Source: Thiomicrorhabdus chilensis DSM 12352 (lineage in GTDB: Bacteria > Pseudomonadota > Gammaproteobacteria > Thiomicrospirales > Thiomicrospiraceae). Taken from it: 64,000 nt of DNA. Below are positions 28,115 to 36,489 of the stretch, in pieces. The translations under genes and the position numbers were made by a program. The stretch's first letter is position 1, and each line of letters starts with the position of its first letter. The stretch lies in the NCBI RefSeq assembly GCF_000483485.1, contig NZ_KI519609.1, positions 1-64,000 on the forward strand, written 5' to 3'. The notes beneath the pieces were generated by a model. It did no database searches, was not told the DNA's origin, and was given only the letters and a program-made list of their open reading frames with translations.

Positions 28115-28834
28115 ATGAAAACACAAATATTATCCGTTTCAAAACGAGCAGGCCTGTCCATTTTGACCGCCATGTCGACTCTGACTTTATGCGTCCCAAG
28201 TGTGCAAGCGGGCATGATGGATGATCCGGTCATCAGCAAGTTCACCATGGACAAACTCGAAGTCAGCGACCAGGAAGACAACCCCGTTATCTGGGAGACC
28301 GACTTCTGGATCATGAAAGGGCTGCAGCGTCTGGTCATCAAATCGGAAGGCGAATCGGTCAACGGCGAAAGCGAAAGCCACAACCTGCTGCTTTACGGCC
28401 AGGGAATCGCCCCCTATTGGGATCTGCAATTGGGATTGGGCTACGACACCCATGAAGAGGATTCACACAACTGGGGCGTCATCGGACTGTCGGGCATGGC
28501 GCCCTACTTCTTTGAAACCGATGCCTATGCTCTGGTGGACGGCGATGGCACCCTGGGATTGCGCTTAAGCACGGAATACGAGGCGCTGATTACGCAACGA
28601 TTGATTCTGTCTCCGGAAGCCGAACTCAAAGCCTATTCGGGGGAGATTCCAGAACTTAAGATCGGTTCCGGACTCTCGTCTTTAGGGATTGGCCTACGTC
28701 TGCGCTATGAATTCACGCGCAAATTCGCCCCCTATGTCGGAATCGAATGGCACCAAACCTTCGGCGATACTGCCGATTACCATGAAGAGGACCAAGAAAC
28801 CTCCCTGGTGGCGGGTCTGCGTTTCTGGTTTTAA
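28115..28834 (+). CDS. copB: Outer-membrane copper resistance protein CopB
   Basis: This is a 239-residue protein with a signal peptide (about 1-31). The mature part is a beta-barrel with alternating aromatic strands: DFWIMKGLQRLVIKSEGE, YDTHEEDSHNWG, GIGLRLRYEF, and a C-terminal Phe (GLRFWF) typical of outer-membrane proteins. This is the CopB/PcoB layout, though without the long Met-rich N-terminus of the Pseudomonas protein. ATG 28115 follows AAGGAG. A CAGGCCTG repeat (28149-28156) lies within the signal peptide codons. Confidence 0.88.
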   Translation: MKTQILSVSKRAGLSILTAMSTLTLCVPSVQAGMMDDPVISKFTMDKLEVSDQEDNPVIWETDFWIMKGLQRLVIKSEGESVNGESESHNLLLYGQGIAPYWDLQLGLGYDTHEEDSHNWGVIGLSGMAPYFFETDAYALVDGDGTLGLRLSTEYEALITQRLILSPEAELKAYSGEIPELKIGSGLSSLGIGLRLRYEFTRKFAPYVGIEWHQTFGDTADYHEEDQETSLVAGLRFWF

Positions 28835-28841
28835 TCCAGCC

Positions 28842-28907
28842 GGCTTTTCGGCTTCCTAAGGAACCTCTGATTGAATCAAATTGAGATTCTTAGGGGGCTG
28901 AAAAGCC
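28842..28907. terminator. Imperfect long hairpin between convergent genes
   Basis: GGCTTTTC (28842-28849) pairs with GAAAAGCC (28900-28907), with further partial pairing inside (CCTAAG/CTTAG). It lies between copB and the convergent chemoreceptor gene and may terminate both. Confidence 0.4.
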
Positions 28908-28919
28908 AAGACCACAAGA

Positions 28920-31697
28920 CTAAAATTCAGACCAGGATTCGTCATCACCCGAAGCGTTTTGAAGACTTGCGCCTTGAGTCCGTTCGCTGTGTTGCGACTT
29001 CACGCTGGATTCTGTCTTTTCAGCAGGACGCGAATTCTCGGCTTTTTGCTCTGTTTTTGCTGGCATGCCAGCCGATTCGATCGCCAAAGGGGTCTTAGAC
29101 TGCAAGCGCGGATTGGATTCCGCCAAGGTCGCTTCCAAATCATCAATATAAGCCACCACTTCACGACTCAAACGCTCCAGCTCATCCAGACTCGCTGTCG
29201 CACTTTCCGTATCACCCAATTCCTTAAGCTGCAAAATCTTGCCGATATGGGCATGCATCGCCTGATGGGCCATTTCCAGCTTCTGATAACTCGGACTATC
29301 CGCATACTGCTTACCGGAGCCATAAATCCATTTGCCCAGTTCACAGGCGGTTGGATCTTGAGCTTGCTGAGGATCGATCCCCACCTCAAAGCCGTGAATG
29401 TACGCTCTGGCCTTGGCACGCCATTGGCGATGCGCCATACGGATGCGCACAAAATTGGCATCGGCTTCCAAAGCACTGGCATGGCCTTTTGGCTTAATTT
29501 TGAAGGTCTGCGCGTTTTGAGTCATGGCATGGGTCAAGCCTTCCAGCTGCTGAGCCATCTGGCTGGTCTGTTCGGCCGTGGCGGCGTTCTGTTGCACCGA
29601 TGAATCGATCGAGGCAATCGCCAGATTCACCTGGCCGATGCCCTGACTTTGCTCCAGGCTGGAAGTGGAAATTTCATCGATAATGGACTGCACATTCTGG
29701 ATGGACTGCTGAATCTCCTGAAGCGCCTCACCGGAGCTGTTGACGTAATCGGAACCCTGCTTAACCCGATTCAAGGTATCTTCAATCAAGCCACGAATCT
29801 CCTTGGCGGCTTCAGCCGATTTACCGGCCAAATTGCGCACCTCTCCGGCTACCACTGCAAAACCACGTCCATGATCACCGGCTCGTGCCGCTTCAACCGC
29901 CGCATTCAAAGCCAGCAAATTAGTCTGGAACGCAATCGAATCAATCAAACCGATGATGTCGCCGATCTTCTGGCTGGCCTCACTGATGGAATCCATCGAT
30001 TCGATCGCCTGCTGCATCACAAGCACCCCATTTTCCGCTTTGCAAGCCGCATCATGCGTCTGTTGGGCGGCCTGCTGAGCATTTTCGGCACTGCTTTCAA
30101 CCGCACTGGTCATCTGTTCCATGGAGGCCGACGTCTGCTCAATCGAGGCCGCCTGACTTTGAGAACTCTGACTCAGCCCGATGCTGGCACGACGCACCTC
30201 CTGGCTGTCTTCGTCTATGTACTGAGACACCTCCTGAACCCCGGCCAAAATATCGGAAATATTCTCCATACTGACATTCAATGCCTCTTTCACCACACCG
30301 AAATATCCGGGACAGGCCTGTTCAATATTGTGCTGAAAATCCCCCATCGACATCGCAATGGCCACTTCGGTGGACATATCCAGTGAACGCACAATCGCAT
30401 CCAGAGTGATATTCAGCGCTTCCGCCACCGGACGCACCGTTTCATCGGCTTTTTCCAGGTCGATACGATAACTTAAATCGCCATTCAGCACACCCTGATG
30501 AACCGTTCTGACCTCATTCAACAATTGCGACTCCAGCGTCTTGTCGGTCCACTCCACGACCGTGCCGACGCGCACCCCGGCTCGGTTGCTGACCGGCACC
30601 AACTTCAAACCGAACACCAAGCCGCCCAATTCAATCTCCTTGAACTCGGTGGAGGTCAATTGTGCTACGGCTTGCTGTAAAGCCTCTGCCGCATCCTTTT
30701 GAGCTTGAAACTGGCTGATGGATTGGCCAACCACTTTTTCGACCTCAAATTCCGAAATATCCTGCTGAATCTTTACTTGACGTTTATTCAAAAACGCCTT
30801 CAGCTGGCGATTCACAAACGACACCTGATGATTGGCATCCAGCAACATCATATTGACCCACGCCTGATCGACCGCAAGCTTCAATCGCTTGGCCCGATCC
30901 TGAGCACTTTCCAAATCAGACTGGTAGGCTCCAACCGCCAAAGCGCTGGACTGAATAGCACCGTTAAGACGGCCAATACAATTAGGACGAACCCTCAAGT
31001 CCAATCGCTGCTTGCCGCCTGCAAACATACGCAAATAATGAATCGATTGATCGATACTCTTTTGTAAAAATCCGCCCATCATCCACGCGACCGCCACCAT
31101 CAACACAGCCAACAACCCCAAAACTTCGCGCGACACTTGGAATACGGTATGGGTCAGCAACAGCGGCATCACGCCGACCACAAACATTAAAATCAGCATC
31201 TGTCCACGAGGGGTCAATTTGGACCAAAGGTTCCAGTCATGCCAGCATACACCCTGATAAATGTCGCCGTACTTGATCGAGGCTCTGCCCGAATTCAGGT
31301 CTTTATATGCCTGTTCAGCAGCCTTTTTCTCAGCAGAAGTCACCGCCTCACGAACCGATAGATAGCCGGTGTTCTGACCATTCTGATCGTAAACCGGCGT
31401 CACATTGGCGCGCACCCAATAAAAACTGCCGTCTTTGCGGCGGTTTTTAACGATCTGTGACCACGGCATGCCCTGTTGCAAAGTCATCCACATATCTTTG
31501 AAGACAGCTGAGGGCACATCCGGGTGCCGAACCAGATTATGCGGTTCACCTATCAACTCATCACGAGAAAACCCGCTGGCAATCTCAAAACTGTCGTTAC
31601 ACTCTAGAATTGTACCGTTCAGATCGGTTTTGGAAACCAGGGTCAATCCCTTTGGAATCTCGTATTCTTCAATGGTCACCGGGTGATTTTCGCGCAT
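28920..31697 (-). CDS. Chemoreceptor: PAS - membrane - MCP signalling - CZB
   Basis: This is a 925-residue methyl-accepting chemotaxis protein. An Aer-like PAS domain (about 15-125, DLNGTILECNDSFEIASGFS and RRKDGSFYWVRANVTP) precedes two membrane helices (about 165-210), a second PAS-like segment and a HAMP-like linker. The signalling hairpin contains [18 protein letters not shown]. The C-terminus has a CZB zinc-binding domain (about 755-825, HRQWRAKARAYIHG, CELGKW, HQAMHAHIG). It likely senses redox or energy state (PAS) and zinc or hypochlorous acid (CZB). GAGAG precedes the ATG; it is monocistronic. Confidence 0.9.
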   Translation of the reverse strand: MRENHPVTIEEYEIPKGLTLVSKTDLNGTILECNDSFEIASGFSRDELIGEPHNLVRHPDVPSAVFKDMWMTLQQGMPWSQIVKNRRKDGSFYWVRANVTPVYDQNGQNTGYLSVREAVTSAEKKAAEQAYKDLNSGRASIKYGDIYQGVCWHDWNLWSKLTPRGQMLILMFVVGVMPLLLTHTVFQVSREVLGLLAVLMVAVAWMMGGFLQKSIDQSIHYLRMFAGGKQRLDLRVRPNCIGRLNGAIQSSALAVGAYQSDLESAQDRAKRLKLAVDQAWVNMMLLDANHQVSFVNRQLKAFLNKRQVKIQQDISEFEVEKVVGQSISQFQAQKDAAEALQQAVAQLTSTEFKEIELGGLVFGLKLVPVSNRAGVRVGTVVEWTDKTLESQLLNEVRTVHQGVLNGDLSYRIDLEKADETVRPVAEALNITLDAIVRSLDMSTEVAIAMSMGDFQHNIEQACPGYFGVVKEALNVSMENISDILAGVQEVSQYIDEDSQEVRRASIGLSQSSQSQAASIEQTSASMEQMTSAVESSAENAQQAAQQTHDAACKAENGVLVMQQAIESMDSISEASQKIGDIIGLIDSIAFQTNLLALNAAVEAARAGDHGRGFAVVAGEVRNLAGKSAEAAKEIRGLIEDTLNRVKQGSDYVNSSGEALQEIQQSIQNVQSIIDEISTSSLEQSQGIGQVNLAIASIDSSVQQNAATAEQTSQMAQQLEGLTHAMTQNAQTFKIKPKGHASALEADANFVRIRMAHRQWRAKARAYIHGFEVGIDPQQAQDPTACELGKWIYGSGKQYADSPSYQKLEMAHQAMHAHIGKILQLKELGDTESATASLDELERLSREVVAYIDDLEATLAESNPRLQSKTPLAIESAGMPAKTEQKAENSRPAEKTESSVKSQHSERTQGASLQNASGDDESWSEF

Positions 31698-31738
31698 GGA
31701 ACTCTCTCAAATTGATCTATTTTCAGGGTAAAAAACCC

Positions 31739-31765
31739 TTTGCATTTTAACGGTTAAAATGCAAA
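31739..31765. promoter_or_regulatory. 27-bp near-perfect palindrome upstream of the chemoreceptor
   Basis: TTTGCATTTTAAC (31739-31751) and GTTAAAATGCAAA (31753-31765) are exact reverse complements around a single G, about 40 bp upstream of the chemoreceptor start. It could be an operator or a 3' hairpin of the RraA-like transcript; there is no clean T-run on the minus strand. Confidence 0.45.
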
Positions 31766-31892
31766 CAAAAAAGCACCGGAGTAATTTATTTCAGGAAACC
31801 GTGTAAGGGTAGATGAGACTTCCCAAAAAAGGAAATAACCACTCTGATCGAGGGTCGGCCGAGAGGCCATTGAAAAGCAAGAACGGGACGTT

Positions 31893-32405
31893 TTAGTAAC
31901 TAAAACTCACATTGAAATCGTAATGAAATTCGGGAAACGCACGCGGAGAAAGCAGAACGCCGTCTTCATCGGCATAAACTTGCATGCCCGGTTCAATGGT
32001 CAAACCGTCAAAAGACAACACAACATCGGACTGTGCCTCATTTTTTTCAGTGCCTTTCATTGGACAAGAACCCAATGCGTAAACCACCAACGGCAAAGAT
32101 TTAATGTGTGCCGAATGCCGGATGTAACCGTTCACAATAATGCCACGCCAATCATTTCTGACCGCTGCAATCGCCATCTCATGATCCAACACTGCATACT
32201 GATCTGCGCCGGCATCCACACATAAAACCCGACCTTTACCCGGCTGCTTCAGCGTTTCGGAAAAAGCCGAGTCATTGCATTTAATCTTAAGCGTTTCAAC
32301 ACGCGCACCGACCGAACTGCATCCACCATAGGACTTGAAAACCGGGCTGACAACCTGGATGACATCCTGATATCGGTCGCAAATATCTGCTGTACCTAGC
32401 CTCAT
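31893..32405 (-). CDS. RraA-family protein
   Basis: This is a 170-residue protein with the RraA/HMG-aldolase fold signature: VLCVDAGADQYAVLDHEMAI, GIIVNGYIRHSA and the D/E-rich SFDGLTIEPGMQVYADEDGV. Family members either inhibit RNase E (RraA) or are divalent-metal aldolases and decarboxylases (4-hydroxy-4-methyl-2-oxoglutarate aldolase type). In the GxxRD element that catalytic members use, the Arg is present (NGYIRHS) but Asp is replaced by His. It lies 86 bp after the cyanase gene on the same strand, so it is probably part of the same sigma-54 transcript. Its role in cyanate metabolism is unknown. Confidence 0.78.
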   Translation of the reverse strand: MRLGTADICDRYQDVIQVVSPVFKSYGGCSSVGARVETLKIKCNDSAFSETLKQPGKGRVLCVDAGADQYAVLDHEMAIAAVRNDWRGIIVNGYIRHSAHIKSLPLVVYALGSCPMKGTEKNEAQSDVVLSFDGLTIEPGMQVYADEDGVLLSPRAFPEFHYDFNVSFSY

Positions 32406-32491
32406 CGAATTCTCCTTTGCTAAAATTCAATCTGTTAAGAAAGTCCAAATCGCCAGCAGAAAACTGGCGAAATCTCAGAAAAGTAACCCTA

Positions 32492-32935
32492 TTACCAAGC
32501 TTTGTAAGGCAAGAACTTACCATTCAAAGTAACCACCACTCTGTCACCGGCTGGATTTTCTTCTTTTTCGATATCCATGGAGAAATCAATGGCGCTCATA
32601 ATCCCATCTCCAAACTTTTCATGGATAAGCTCTTTCATGGTCGGTCCGTAAACACCGACAATTTCATACAAACGATAAATCAGCGGATCGGTTGGCACCG
32701 CTTTTTCCCAAGACTTGTGCGGAAACGCCATCAAAGCCTCTTCCACTTCGGAACCCAGACCCAAAAATTCACACAACTTGGAAGCCGGGCCAGCATCCAG
32801 GTGATTCATTCCCATGCAGGCAGAGGTCGTATACACCTCACTCAATCCAGCAGCGCTGGCGATATCACACCAACCCACTTTCTTAGCCTGTTTTGCCAAT
32901 ACAATTACTTCAGTCATCTCAGTTTTCGTCATCAT
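32492..32935 (-). CDS. cynS: Cyanate hydratase (cyanase)
   Basis: This is a 147-residue cytoplasmic enzyme converting cyanate and bicarbonate to ammonia and CO2 via carbamate. Catalytic residues of the family are present: Arg88 and Glu91 in YRLYE and Ser114 in GIMSAIDF, plus the N-terminal helical domain (residues 1-80) and conserved VYGPTMKELIHEKFGDGI. The start is ATG 32935 or the adjacent ATG 32932, behind GGAGAA; a longer frame from 32986 reads through the promoter. A sigma-54 type promoter lies at 32976-32989. Cyanase can supply nitrogen and CO2 to an autotroph and detoxify cyanate. Confidence 0.96.
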   Translation of the reverse strand: MMTKTEMTEVIVLAKQAKKVGWCDIASAAGLSEVYTTSACMGMNHLDAGPASKLCEFLGLGSEVEEALMAFPHKSWEKAVPTDPLIYRLYEIVGVYGPTMKELIHEKFGDGIMSAIDFSMDIEKEENPAGDRVVVTLNGKFLPYKAW

Positions 32936-32973
32936 GGTTTTTCTCCAAATATAGTTAACATTCAACCGAGATA

Positions 32974-32991
32974 TAGCATGCTCCATGCCAT
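32974..32991 (-). promoter_or_regulatory. Sigma-54 (-24/-12) promoter candidate for cynS
   Basis: On the minus strand the sequence TGGCATGGAGCATGCT has GG at 32989-32988, ten bases, then GC at 32977-32976, matching the sigma-54 rule. The predicted start of transcription, near 32964, leaves a leader of about 30 nt before ATG 32935. Confidence 0.7.
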
Positions 32992-33047
32992 ATATTTAAC
33001 ACATTGATTTTAAACGATTTACATAAAATAACAGCCCGAAAAGAACG

Positions 33048-33080
33048 ACTTTGTCTCACATTGTTTATCAATGTTAACAA
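33048..33080. promoter_or_regulatory. Possible activator sites in the cynS/osmC intergenic region
   Basis: The 315-bp AT-rich region 32936-33250 contains ACTTTGTCT (33048-33056), the inverted repeat ACATTG-TTTAT-CAATGT (33058-33074) and ATGTTAACAA (33071-33080). ACTTTGTCT recurs at 41693-41701 upstream of the porin, and ATGTTAACAA is one base from the TTGTNNACAA sites there. They sit about 100 bp upstream of the OsmC promoter, a normal place for enhancer-binding proteins. The rest of the region is AT-rich with no other visible signal. Confidence 0.4.
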
Positions 33081-33176
33081 TAATCTACATTTGTATTGAT
33101 ATATAGAGCAATCTATTAAGATAATAAATTAATAAAATTAATTAACATGTTGATTAATAATGAATTAATAATTTAG

Positions 33177-33192
33177 TGGCATGCTTCAAGCT
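33177..33192 (+). promoter_or_regulatory. Sigma-54 (-24/-12) promoter candidate for the OsmC operon
   Basis: TGGCATGCTTCAAGCT has GG at 33178-33179 and GC at 33190-33191 separated by ten bases. It shares TGGCATG with the cynS promoter. Predicted transcription starts near 33203, about 48 nt before ATG 33251. Confidence 0.7.
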
Positions 33193-33250
33193 AATGTTAG
33201 ATCAGGTTTCGAATGTCGAAATTTTATTTTTTAAATTTAAGGAGAATCCC

Positions 33251-33793
33251 ATGGCTGAAGCAGCTCACATTCCATCTTGTTTACGTCCCATTGATATGGA
33301 CGGACTGAATAAACTTGGCGAAGCCGGAAAGGCCAACCCAAACGCGATTAAAACACTTAAATCCAAAACCGTATTGGAAGGTCAGTTTAAAAACTTCAAC
33401 TACATCCGCGACCTTGACCCGATCGTGGTTGACGAGCCGCCAGGACTATTGGGGGAAGACACCGCTCCGAACCCATCTGAGATGGCACTTCTCTCTTTAG
33501 GATCCTGCCTGTCGGTAGGCGTTCAAGCGAACGCAACGGCTCGTGGCATTACTTTGACAAAGCTGGAAGTCAGCCTGGAAGGCGACATCAACATCACCGC
33601 CGTATGGGGAACGGGCGATATTGACCCGAACAAACCGCTGGGTGTGACCGATGTTCGCGCTTATTTTGAGATTGAAGCGCCTGGAACCTCTCAGGAAGAC
33701 ATTCAAGCGTTGGTTGACCATGCAATGAAATGGTCTCCTGTTGCCAACACTTACATGAATAAAGTCAACATGTCCGGTGAGTTGGTCGGCTAA
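33251..33793 (+). CDS. OsmC-family protein with one active-site Cys
   Basis: This is a 180-residue soluble protein starting behind AAGGAG. The OsmC core is visible, with the peroxidatic Cys in LSLGSCLSVGVQANA and the second motif region WSPVANTYMNKV. In classical OsmC/Ohr enzymes the second position is Cys; here it is Ser (KWSPVANT), as in several OsmC subfamilies of unknown function. An extra N-terminal segment of about 50 residues precedes the core. It is the first gene of a three-gene operon with a flavoprotein and a rubredoxin reductase, so a role in disposing of peroxide or a reactive thiol intermediate is inferred. Confidence 0.8.
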   Translation: MAEAAHIPSCLRPIDMDGLNKLGEAGKANPNAIKTLKSKTVLEGQFKNFNYIRDLDPIVVDEPPGLLGEDTAPNPSEMALLSLGSCLSVGVQANATARGITLTKLEVSLEGDINITAVWGTGDIDPNKPLGVTDVRAYFEIEAPGTSQEDIQALVDHAMKWSPVANTYMNKVNMSGELVG

Positions 33794-33799
33794 CCCAAA

Positions 33800-33822
33800 C
33801 CAACAGGCCTGGTTATAAAACC
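33800..33822. repeat. CAGGCCTG repeat between OsmC-like and flavoprotein genes
   Basis: The core is at 33804-33811, in AACAGGCCTGGTTATAAAA. It falls in the 59-bp gap of an otherwise tight operon. Confidence 0.6.
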
Positions 33823-33852
33823 AGGCATTTTCTTCTCAAAGGAGATGTTCTA

Positions 33853-34935
33853 ATGATTAAGCAAATTGTAGAAAAAGACCTGAAACCCATGACGGTCGCC
33901 ATCGATCACGGCACCTACACCACCGAGATTCTGGGTAAATTAGGCCAGGCCGGAGCCTTTCGTCACCACATTGCTTCGCAAAACAACGGTGAACTCAACC
34001 TGTTCGGAACCATCGCCGATATGGCCACGGTATCGGAAGAGTGCATGTCCACCGGTTTTATGATGTGGGCACAATCGGTCTGCACCTGGTATATCGAAAA
34101 TTCAGAAAACCAGTGGTTAAAAACTGAGATCTTGCCCGATATGGTCGAAGGCAAGCTGTTTGGTGCTACCGCATTGTCCAACCCAATGAAGTATTTTGCC
34201 GGAATCGAAGAGCTGAAGCTCTCGGCGGTAGAGGTCGAAGACGGCTATATCATCAATGGAACCTTACCTTGGGTATCCAATTTATTAGAAAACTCTAGTA
34301 AGCATTTCTTTAGTTCCATTTTTACCATTCATAACAAAGAAGGCAAAGCGGATCGTGATGTCATGGCGCTGATTCCTTGTGATCTGGAAGGGCTCACCAT
34401 GAAGCAAATGGTCGAATTTGTCGGCATGGAAGGCACCGGTACCTACGCGCTCATCTTTGACAATGCATTTCTACCAAAGAAATACCTATTAGCGGATCCG
34501 GTTGGGCCCTACCTGCAAAGAATCAAAGCCGGCTTCATCTTACTGCAAACAGGCATGGCCGCAGGTGTCATTCAAGGTTCAATCAATGAAATGAACAAAG
34601 CCAACCTGACCTTGTCTGACATCAATGAATTTCTGGATGACTCTCCTGAAGAGTTAGAGGAAGAATTGGAAGACGCCATTGAATTGATTCAAGCACTGTG
34701 CGAAGAACCCTATACGCAAGGTGCAGAGTACATAAAATCAGTTTTGGAGGCTCGCTTATTGGGCGCTGAAATCTGCAAACGTGCCGCAGATTCGGTGATG
34801 CAGCATTCCGGTGCAAAAGGTTACATCTTAGACGCGGTAGCACACAGAAAACAGCGTGAAGCCTATTTTGTGATTATCGTCACCCCTTCAATCAAACATT
34901 TACGAAAAGAGATAGACCGACTCGAAGCGGCCTAG
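33853..34935 (+). CDS. Divergent acyl-CoA-dehydrogenase-fold flavoprotein
   Basis: This is a 360-residue protein with the size and segment order of the acyl-CoA dehydrogenase superfamily: helical N-domain, central beta region with GATALSNPMKYFAG and KLSAVEVEDGYIINGTLPWVSN, and helical C-domain with AGVIQGSINEM and QHSGAKGYILDAVAHRKQREAYF. Usual CoA-dehydrogenase signatures are weak, so CoA may not be the substrate. The superfamily also includes flavin monooxygenases and oxidases acting on sulfur and nitrogen compounds (DszC/SfnB types, nitroalkane oxidase). Adjacent rubredoxin reductase and cyanase genes fit an oxygenase role, which is inference. AAGGAG fixes the start. Confidence 0.7.
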   Translation: MIKQIVEKDLKPMTVAIDHGTYTTEILGKLGQAGAFRHHIASQNNGELNLFGTIADMATVSEECMSTGFMMWAQSVCTWYIENSENQWLKTEILPDMVEGKLFGATALSNPMKYFAGIEELKLSAVEVEDGYIINGTLPWVSNLLENSSKHFFSSIFTIHNKEGKADRDVMALIPCDLEGLTMKQMVEFVGMEGTGTYALIFDNAFLPKKYLLADPVGPYLQRIKAGFILLQTGMAAGVIQGSINEMNKANLTLSDINEFLDDSPEELEEELEDAIELIQALCEEPYTQGAEYIKSVLEARLLGAEICKRAADSVMQHSGAKGYILDAVAHRKQREAYFVIIVTPSIKHLRKEIDRLEAA

Positions 34936-34944
34936 GAGAGTATC

Positions 34945-36309
34945 ATGAGTCAGCCATTTAAAAAATATATCTGCAAAACCTGCGGCTTAATCTATGACGA
35001 AGCACTGGGCGACGAAGATTCTGGTTTAGCACCCGGAACGCGCTTTGAAGATATCCCGGACGACTGGTATTGCCCGCTGTGCTTGGTCAGTAAATCCGAT
35101 TTTGTATTGATCGACGAGACCAAAAAATCCGCTGGCGCAGAGCAGCCTAAACGCAAGGCGAGCACTCAGGCTGACATCTTGATCATTGGTTCAGGCTACG
35201 CCGGATGGCAAGCCGCGGAGGAAATACGCAAGGTTAATTCGGAAGCGGTCATCACCCTTTTGACCGCCGATGATGGTGCAGTCTATCCCAAGCCGGCCCT
35301 GTCCATGGCACTAAGCCAAAACCGCACACCCGATGACCTGCTGGAGGCCTCAGCCGCCGAAAAAGCGGCTGAATTGGACGTAGGTGTCAAAACCAAAACC
35401 AAAGTCATGTCCATCAACACCAAACGCAACAAGGTCATGACCACAACAGGCAGCTTCAGTTATAAAAACCTGATTTTGGCCACCGGCGCAAAAGCCATGA
35501 CCCTCAAACCGGATGGCAATGCGGCGCATGAAATCATCACCATCAATGACCTGAACGCTTACAAAAAGTTCTATAAGCGTCTTCAAGACGTCAAGAAAGT
35601 CACCTTGATCGGCGGCGGTCTAATCGCCACAGAACTGGCGGAAGACCTGAGCAGTTTTGGCGTAGAGGTGGAGATGGTGATCAGAGGATCAAAGCTGATG
35701 AGTCAGATCATGCCCGAAGCGATTTCGCATAAGCTGACCGATAAACTGCATGACAAAAACATCAATCTTATCTTTAATTCTGAAATCACCAGCATGGACA
35801 CTTCGGAAACGGGTTATGTCCTGAAAACCGATCAGGGAGAAACCCTGGAAACCGAATTAGTGGTGGCCGCCATAGGCATCTCGCCCAACCTGGAATTGGC
35901 CAAAAAGGCCAAGCTGGAAACCAATTTGGGCATCTGCATTAACGAGCACTGCCAAACCTCGGAACCCGGCATTTTTGCCATTGGAGACTGCGCCGAATGT
36001 GATGGTGTGATACAGGCTTATCTGGAACCTATCAGACGTCAGGCCAAGGCGCTTGCGTCTGCTCTCTATTCGGATTCTGCAAGCCTGTTTGAAGTGGTGC
36101 CTACCCTGATTAAAACCAAAACTCCGAGTCTACCAATCATGTTGAGCCCGCCATTGCATGCCACCCACGGTCAATGGGAAATCAGCACCAACGTCGGCGA
36201 AAATCAAAAACTGCTTTATATGGAAAACGACAAGGCCTCCGGGTTCGCTCTCAGCGGCGAACTGGTCAAGTCTGCCAATGACCTCTATAAAGAGATGTAT
36301 GCCAGTTGA
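34945..36309 (+). CDS. Rubredoxin fused to NAD(P)H:rubredoxin reductase
   Basis: This is a 454-residue protein. Residues 1-53 form a rubredoxin whose iron ligands are Cys10, Cys13, Cys43 and Cys46 (CKTCG and CPLC). From about residue 77 a two-dinucleotide flavoprotein follows, with FAD motif IIGSGYAGW, a central NAD motif [13 protein letters not shown] and the late FAD motif [10 protein letters not shown]. It passes electrons from NAD(P)H via FAD to its own iron centre. In this operon the natural acceptor is the neighbouring flavoprotein or a diiron enzyme. It begins 9 bp after the flavoprotein gene and ends before a strong terminator. Confidence 0.9.
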   Translation: MSQPFKKYICKTCGLIYDEALGDEDSGLAPGTRFEDIPDDWYCPLCLVSKSDFVLIDETKKSAGAEQPKRKASTQADILIIGSGYAGWQAAEEIRKVNSEAVITLLTADDGAVYPKPALSMALSQNRTPDDLLEASAAEKAAELDVGVKTKTKVMSINTKRNKVMTTTGSFSYKNLILATGAKAMTLKPDGNAAHEIITINDLNAYKKFYKRLQDVKKVTLIGGGLIATELAEDLSSFGVEVEMVIRGSKLMSQIMPEAISHKLTDKLHDKNINLIFNSEITSMDTSETGYVLKTDQGETLETELVVAAIGISPNLELAKKAKLETNLGICINEHCQTSEPGIFAIGDCAECDGVIQAYLEPIRRQAKALASALYSDSASLFEVVPTLIKTKTPSLPIMLSPPLHATHGQWEISTNVGENQKLLYMENDKASGFALSGELVKSANDLYKEMYAS

Positions 36310-36339
36310 GCATTCAATTCTGCATCAAATATAAATATA

Positions 36340-36365
36340 AAAACGGGGCCTAAGCCCCGTTTTTA
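36340..36365 (+). terminator. Rho-independent terminator
   Basis: ACGGGGC (36343-36349) pairs with GCCCCGT (36354-36360) in an AAAA...TTTTT context, 31 bp after the rubredoxin-reductase stop codon. Confidence 0.88.
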
Positions 36366-36489
36366 TTGAATGTTTTCTTTAATAAATCGACACGAACAGG
36401 CCGGTTATCTAACAATTCAATTCAAACCACAGGCCTAAATAAAAACCGATTGGTAAAGGCTTCCAACGACTTTAGAGACTTCAGAGACT

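Noticed and set aside
33000-33180. Classical NifA site TGT-N10-ACA upstream of the OsmC operon
   Set aside because: Checked for exact TGT-N10-ACA in this region and the porin region; only other spacings are present.
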